Below, piece after piece: positions 63,318 through 64,000 of a stretch of DNA of 64,000 nucleotides (positions are counted from its first letter, which is position 1; each line of letters opens with the position of its first letter). Both the position numbers and the translations under genes were made by a program. Source of the stretch: Arthrobacter sp. Bz4 (GTDB taxonomy: Bacteria; Actinomycetota; Actinomycetes; Actinomycetales; Micrococcaceae). The notes under the pieces were generated by a model. That model searched no databases, had not been told where the DNA came from, and worked only from the letters and a program-made list of their open reading frames with translations. The DNA lies in assembly GCF_003075455.1 (NCBI RefSeq), contig NZ_QDAE01000004.1:124001-188000 (forward strand), given 5' to 3'.

Positions 63318-64000
63318 GTGGGTGTTGTGCCCTTGAAAGATATTGTTGATCCGGCATTTTCGGCGCGCTACGGGGTGCCGGCAATAAACGTATTCAATGA
63401 TTTGACTATGGAGGCTGTGCTCGCGGGAGCTGTGGAATGCAACTCTCCGGTGATCCTGCAGACATCGGTGAAGACCGTGCGGAGCATCGGCTCCCGGGTC
63501 TTGTTTGAGATGTGGGAGTCGCTGACCCGCGGGATCGAGGTGCCGGTGACCCTTCACCTCGACCACTGCCCGGACCGCGAGGTGGTGACCGAGTGCCTGA
63601 AGGCCGGCTGGAACTCAGTGCTGTTTGACGCATCAGAGCTTCCGGTCGAGGAAAACCAACGCCAGACCATCGAAGTGGTCCGGGAGGCCCGAAGTTACGG
63701 CGCCCAGGTGGAAGGCGAAATCGAGGCCATCACCGGCGTTGAGGACGACCACGGCTCTGATGAGGTGTCGAAGCAGCAAAGTCTCGAGACAGCGTTAACC
63801 TTTATCGACGCCACCGGGATCGATGTTTTCGCACCGTCCATCGGCAACGCCCACGGTACGTACAAGGCCGCCCCCGTTTTGGACGTCAACCGGGTGACCG
63901 AGATTGTTCAGGCACGCTCCATTCCCATTGCCCTGCACGGCGGAAGTGGGCTGAGCCCTGAACAGTTCCAGGACCTGATCGCCCGGGGTTGCGCCAAAGT
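63318..64000 (+). CDS. Class II fructose-bisphosphate aldolase family protein, 3' end outside window
   Basis: First 227 codons present. GTG 63318 follows AAGGAGG by 6 nt. Zinc aldolase fold: YGVPAINVFNDLTMEAVLAG, THE-type VTLHLDHCPDREVV (zinc His and catalytic Asp), VEGEIEAITGVEDDHGS, FIDATGIDVFAPSIGNAHG and IPIALHGGSGLSPEQF (zinc His, phosphate loop). Closest in pattern to KbaY/GatY-type or related sugar-phosphate aldolases rather than glycolytic Fba; the substrate is open. An operon probably continues beyond the window. Confidence 0.85.
   Translation, partial: MGVVPLKDIVDPAFSARYGVPAINVFNDLTMEAVLAGAVECNSPVILQTSVKTVRSIGSRVLFEMWESLTRGIEVPVTLHLDHCPDREVVTECLKAGWNSVLFDASELPVEENQRQTIEVVREARSYGAQVEGEIEAITGVEDDHGSDEVSKQQSLETALTFIDATGIDVFAPSIGNAHGTYKAAPVLDVNRVTEIVQARSIPIALHGGSGLSPEQFQDLIARGCAK

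Noticed and set aside
1-64000. tRNA or rRNA genes
   Set aside because: I saw no cloverleaf with the T-loop consensus nor rRNA signature; a tRNAscan run could confirm.
1-64000. Insertion sequences or prophage
   Set aside because: No transposase, integrase or phage structural genes were recognised. The nuclease-rich island has no visible att sites.

Overview
The window is high-GC DNA with dense, short-spaced, mostly same-strand operons, many GTG starts and ATGA/GTGA stop-start overlaps. A DUF222/13E12-type HNH nuclease sits behind a LexA-like box, and there are many GntR/LacI-regulated catabolic operons, an SLH/excalibur surface nuclease and a PxpABC cluster. This points to an actinobacterium, most likely an Arthrobacter-like member of the Micrococcales. 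That placement is inference from gene content only.

Left part (0.3-11.7 kb): an EEP-family phosphohydrolase with an apparent CTG start; an MscS channel; a four-carbon acid-sugar operon (acid-sugar kinase, beta-hydroxyacid dehydrogenase, GntR, SDR) divergent from a GntP permease; a YefM-YoeB toxin-antitoxin pair; a membrane-anchored metzincin protease; a frameshifted SLH-nuclease-excalibur gene; and a DoxX-like protein.

11.9-27 kb looks like a defence/DNA-processing island: an HNH nuclease, an EcsC protein, a NERD-SF1 helicase divergent from a 153-aa unknown protein, an operon of coiled-coil protein, membrane protein, AddB-like nuclease and AddA-like helicase-nuclease, an HD hydrolase, a decayed second copy of the 153-aa gene, a frameshifted PHP phosphoesterase, and an EVE-HNH (probable type IV, modification-dependent) restriction enzyme.

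27-32 kb: a deletion or recombination scar joins the front of a DUF6994-like gene to the back of an ABC ATPase gene. It leaves a headless transporter operon (fused permease, glycerophosphodiester phosphodiesterase, LacI regulator). 32-39 kb: a cellulose-synthase-like GT2 with a large helical insert; a secreted GH26-like hydrolase preceded by a c-di-GMP-I (GEMM) riboswitch; and a partner-switching module (HATPase, STAS, two SpoIIE-type phosphatases).

39-46 kb: a 5-oxoproline (pyroglutamate) locus with an NRAMP-like transporter, YcsI/DUF1445 protein, GntR regulator, biotin carboxylase-BCCP fusion, PxpB-PxpC fusion and PxpA. Both ends carry copies of one palindromic operator. 46-64 kb: an unknown protein, an MFS exporter, a glycosyltransferase, the DUF222 HNH, an amidohydrolase, a cyclopropane synthase-like methyltransferase, a LacI regulator, a secreted beta-helix protein, a NERD protein, a second frameshifted secreted nuclease, a threonine dehydratase, a GlcG-like protein and the start of a class II aldolase. 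A ~111-nt GCATGC-rich element occurs twice, at 48.1 and 62.4 kb, in opposite orientation. Three genes each carry one apparent single-base deletion, so sequencing error must be excluded before calling them pseudogenes.
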